Source: Zea mays (Eukaryota; Streptophyta; Magnoliopsida; Poales; Poaceae). Taken from it: DNA of 64,000 nt. A program made the position numbers and the translations under genes. The notes under the pieces are model-generated. The model ran no database searches, was not told the DNA's origin, and worked only from the letters and a program-made list of their open reading frames with translations. This document shows, in pieces, positions 62,798 to 64,000 of this stretch (the first letter of the stretch is position 1; every line of letters begins with the position of its first letter). The stretch spans positions 97,103,849 through 97,167,848 of the forward strand of contig NC_050104.1 of NCBI RefSeq assembly GCF_902167145.1. Direction: 5' to 3'.

Positions 62798-64000
62798 TGT
62801 AAAGCCCTAAAATTGGTGTAAAAAAATAAATAAATGCATATATTGATATAAAAGCATTTTGGAATTATGGAACCTTCGGAAATTTATTAAGTTTTTTTCT
62901 TTCTCTTTGTGCATATTCAATTAATAGGAATTATAAGGGTCAAACAACAAATAAATAAATACAAAAATATTCATCTCATTCTTGTATTATTGCATTTATA
63001 TCCAAATTTGTGAAACAAGCTTGAAAATGAAATAGAGGTGAATGGGGGAAAATAAAGAGTGAATAAATATAAAGTATATATATCGTTCACTCAAAATAAG
63101 TAAGAAACAAATATTCATTCTTGAATTAACGACCACTCATCATATTTCTTTCTTCTAAAACAAACAATAAGTAAATTTATATGATTTGGAAAATCTACTT
63201 AATGAAGAGTAATAATAAGCAAATATATATTTTTGCATTTGCATACTGGAATTTTGTTGGTGCTTTTGAATAAGAGTTTGAATTTTAAAGTTAGATTTAA
63301 ATTGAATTTGAAGTTTGAAATTGGAGAAATGAACTAAAAAAAAGAAACAGAAATACCTCACCTGGGCCGAAATTGCCACATGCGGCCCATCTCCCTTGCT
63401 CTCACGCCGGCCCAATTTCCCATTTGTTCCTCTAGCAGCCCAGCTCCTCCTCTCTTGGCGTCACACTGACATGTGGGACCCGCATGTCATCACTTCCCTT
63501 CTTCACCGTAACTGAAGCCCGAACAAACCGGACCGCTAGCGCTACCTCCTGGTTTGCTGCGATTTCGTCGGGTATTCGCTAACCTTGCGCCCGGACTATA
63601 AATCTGGAACCGTCGCTGTGTTGCTGTGGTGCGGTCGTCCTCGACCTCCATGTCGGACTGCATCCTGGGTGTTGCTAGAGATCCGAGAGAGGGAGAGAGA
63701 GAAATTGGAGGGGCGCCACGCGAAGAACTTGGGGGAGCTCGTGCCACGGCTGTTACGCGGAGCCCGTCGTTCGGCCTCACTACAGCTCTAGCGCCATAGG
63801 GGAAATTTTGGGGGCGCTGGTCGAATTTCTCGCCGCGGTGGCGGCCATGTCGTGGATCCGTGCCACGGCATGGACAACACTGCAGACGCTACGATAACCG
63901 GTATGATGCACTCCATTAAGTTCTTCATACCCTCCGCTCTGTTTAGCATAGATCCGTAGCCTAGCTGGGGCACCTGGGTGCCGGAGCACTGCTCACCGGA
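62798..64000 (+). mobile_element. LTR H: start of another long-LTR retrotransposon, runs off the window
   Basis: Starts TGTAAAGCCCTAAAATTGG, similar to the start of LTR A (TGTAACACCCTAAATTTTG). An AT-rich part is followed by a GC-rich part (63360 on) with TGTGGGACCCGCATG and a TATA box. The expected left TSD is TCTGG (62793-62797). Zeon-1 has uninterrupted sequence at this point, which fixes the left boundary. No coding sequence recognised. Confidence 0.6.
63597..63603 (+). promoter_or_regulatory. TATA box of LTR H
   Basis: TATAAAT in CCGGACTATAAATCTGG; consistent with plus orientation. Confidence 0.45.

Larger units (their letters stand above)
58305..64000 (+). mobile_element. zeon-2 copy: second cinful-zeon-like element, broken by LTR H
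   Basis: Starts with a full 685-bp LTR (58305-58989), then primer site, gag on plus and the antisense gene on minus, collinear with zeon-1 in inverse orientation. At 62797 it is cut inside antisense exon 1 (after TCTGG) by LTR H. The rest and its 3' LTR are beyond the window. The expected TSD on the left is ATGAC (58300-58304). Confidence 0.8.

Overview
The window looks like nuclear DNA from a large grass genome, most likely maize or a close relative. The reasons are nested LTR retrotransposons, two CACTA transposons, Tourist- and hAT-type MITEs, and a spliced gene with plant-type introns. The organism and family names come from recognition and were not checked by search. Boundaries and target-site duplications (TSDs) were read by eye.

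Host gene (about 3.2-10.6 kb, minus strand). Eight exons, all in one consistent reading phase, encode the first ~775 residues of what I recognise as the kinetochore scaffold KNL1 (Spc7/Spc105). The start codon is at 10452, an RVSF PP1-docking motif lies in exon 1, and the C-terminal part lies off the left edge. Its introns carry a small LTR element (7256-8835), a LINE fragment (4480-5104) and a reverse-oriented copia element (LTR 3005-3116). The copia element is itself broken by a hAT element (2058-2909) and by another retrotransposon whose 3' LTR ends at 971. Upstream of KNL1 (10.6-13.1 kb) are MITEs and unassigned sequence.

Nested block 1 (13.1-42.5 kb). A long LTR (A, from 13105) was split by three insertions. 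Element B (14258-26329, TSD CTCAC) is a gag-only retrotransposon whose 5' LTR carries CACTA-1 (14499-21854, TSD AGT). Solo LTR C (26451-27765, TSD CTACC) follows. CACTA-2 (27773-40430, TSD CCT) comes next, with its transposase gene split by a 4.9 kb LTR-like element D (30381-35262, TSD ACTGG). Both CACTA elements carry a TNP2-type transposase gene followed by an intron-rich TNPA-like gene. CACTA-1 also has a long foldback in the transposase leader.

Nested block 2 (42.5-64 kb). A copia-type 5' LTR (E, from ~42457) holds a solo LTR F and a hAT element G (45640-57624, TSD GTTCCTCG). G holds a D-family LTR (46018-57373, TSD CTCTA), which in turn holds a complete 7.3 kb cinful-zeon-like element (49948-57262, TSD AATAC). 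After the E primer site and a decayed gag, a second zeon-like copy starts at 58305 and is broken at 62798 by a further LTR (H) that runs off the window. The zeon-like elements encode Gag on one strand. On the other strand they carry a spliced PF04195-type gene with its own TATA box, and they have no pol.

The observations I rate highest are the ~190 nt foldback in the CACTA-1 leader, the palindromic GGACCGTCCG motif shared by the LTRs and the gag coding region of element B, and the antisense spliced gene of the zeon-like elements.
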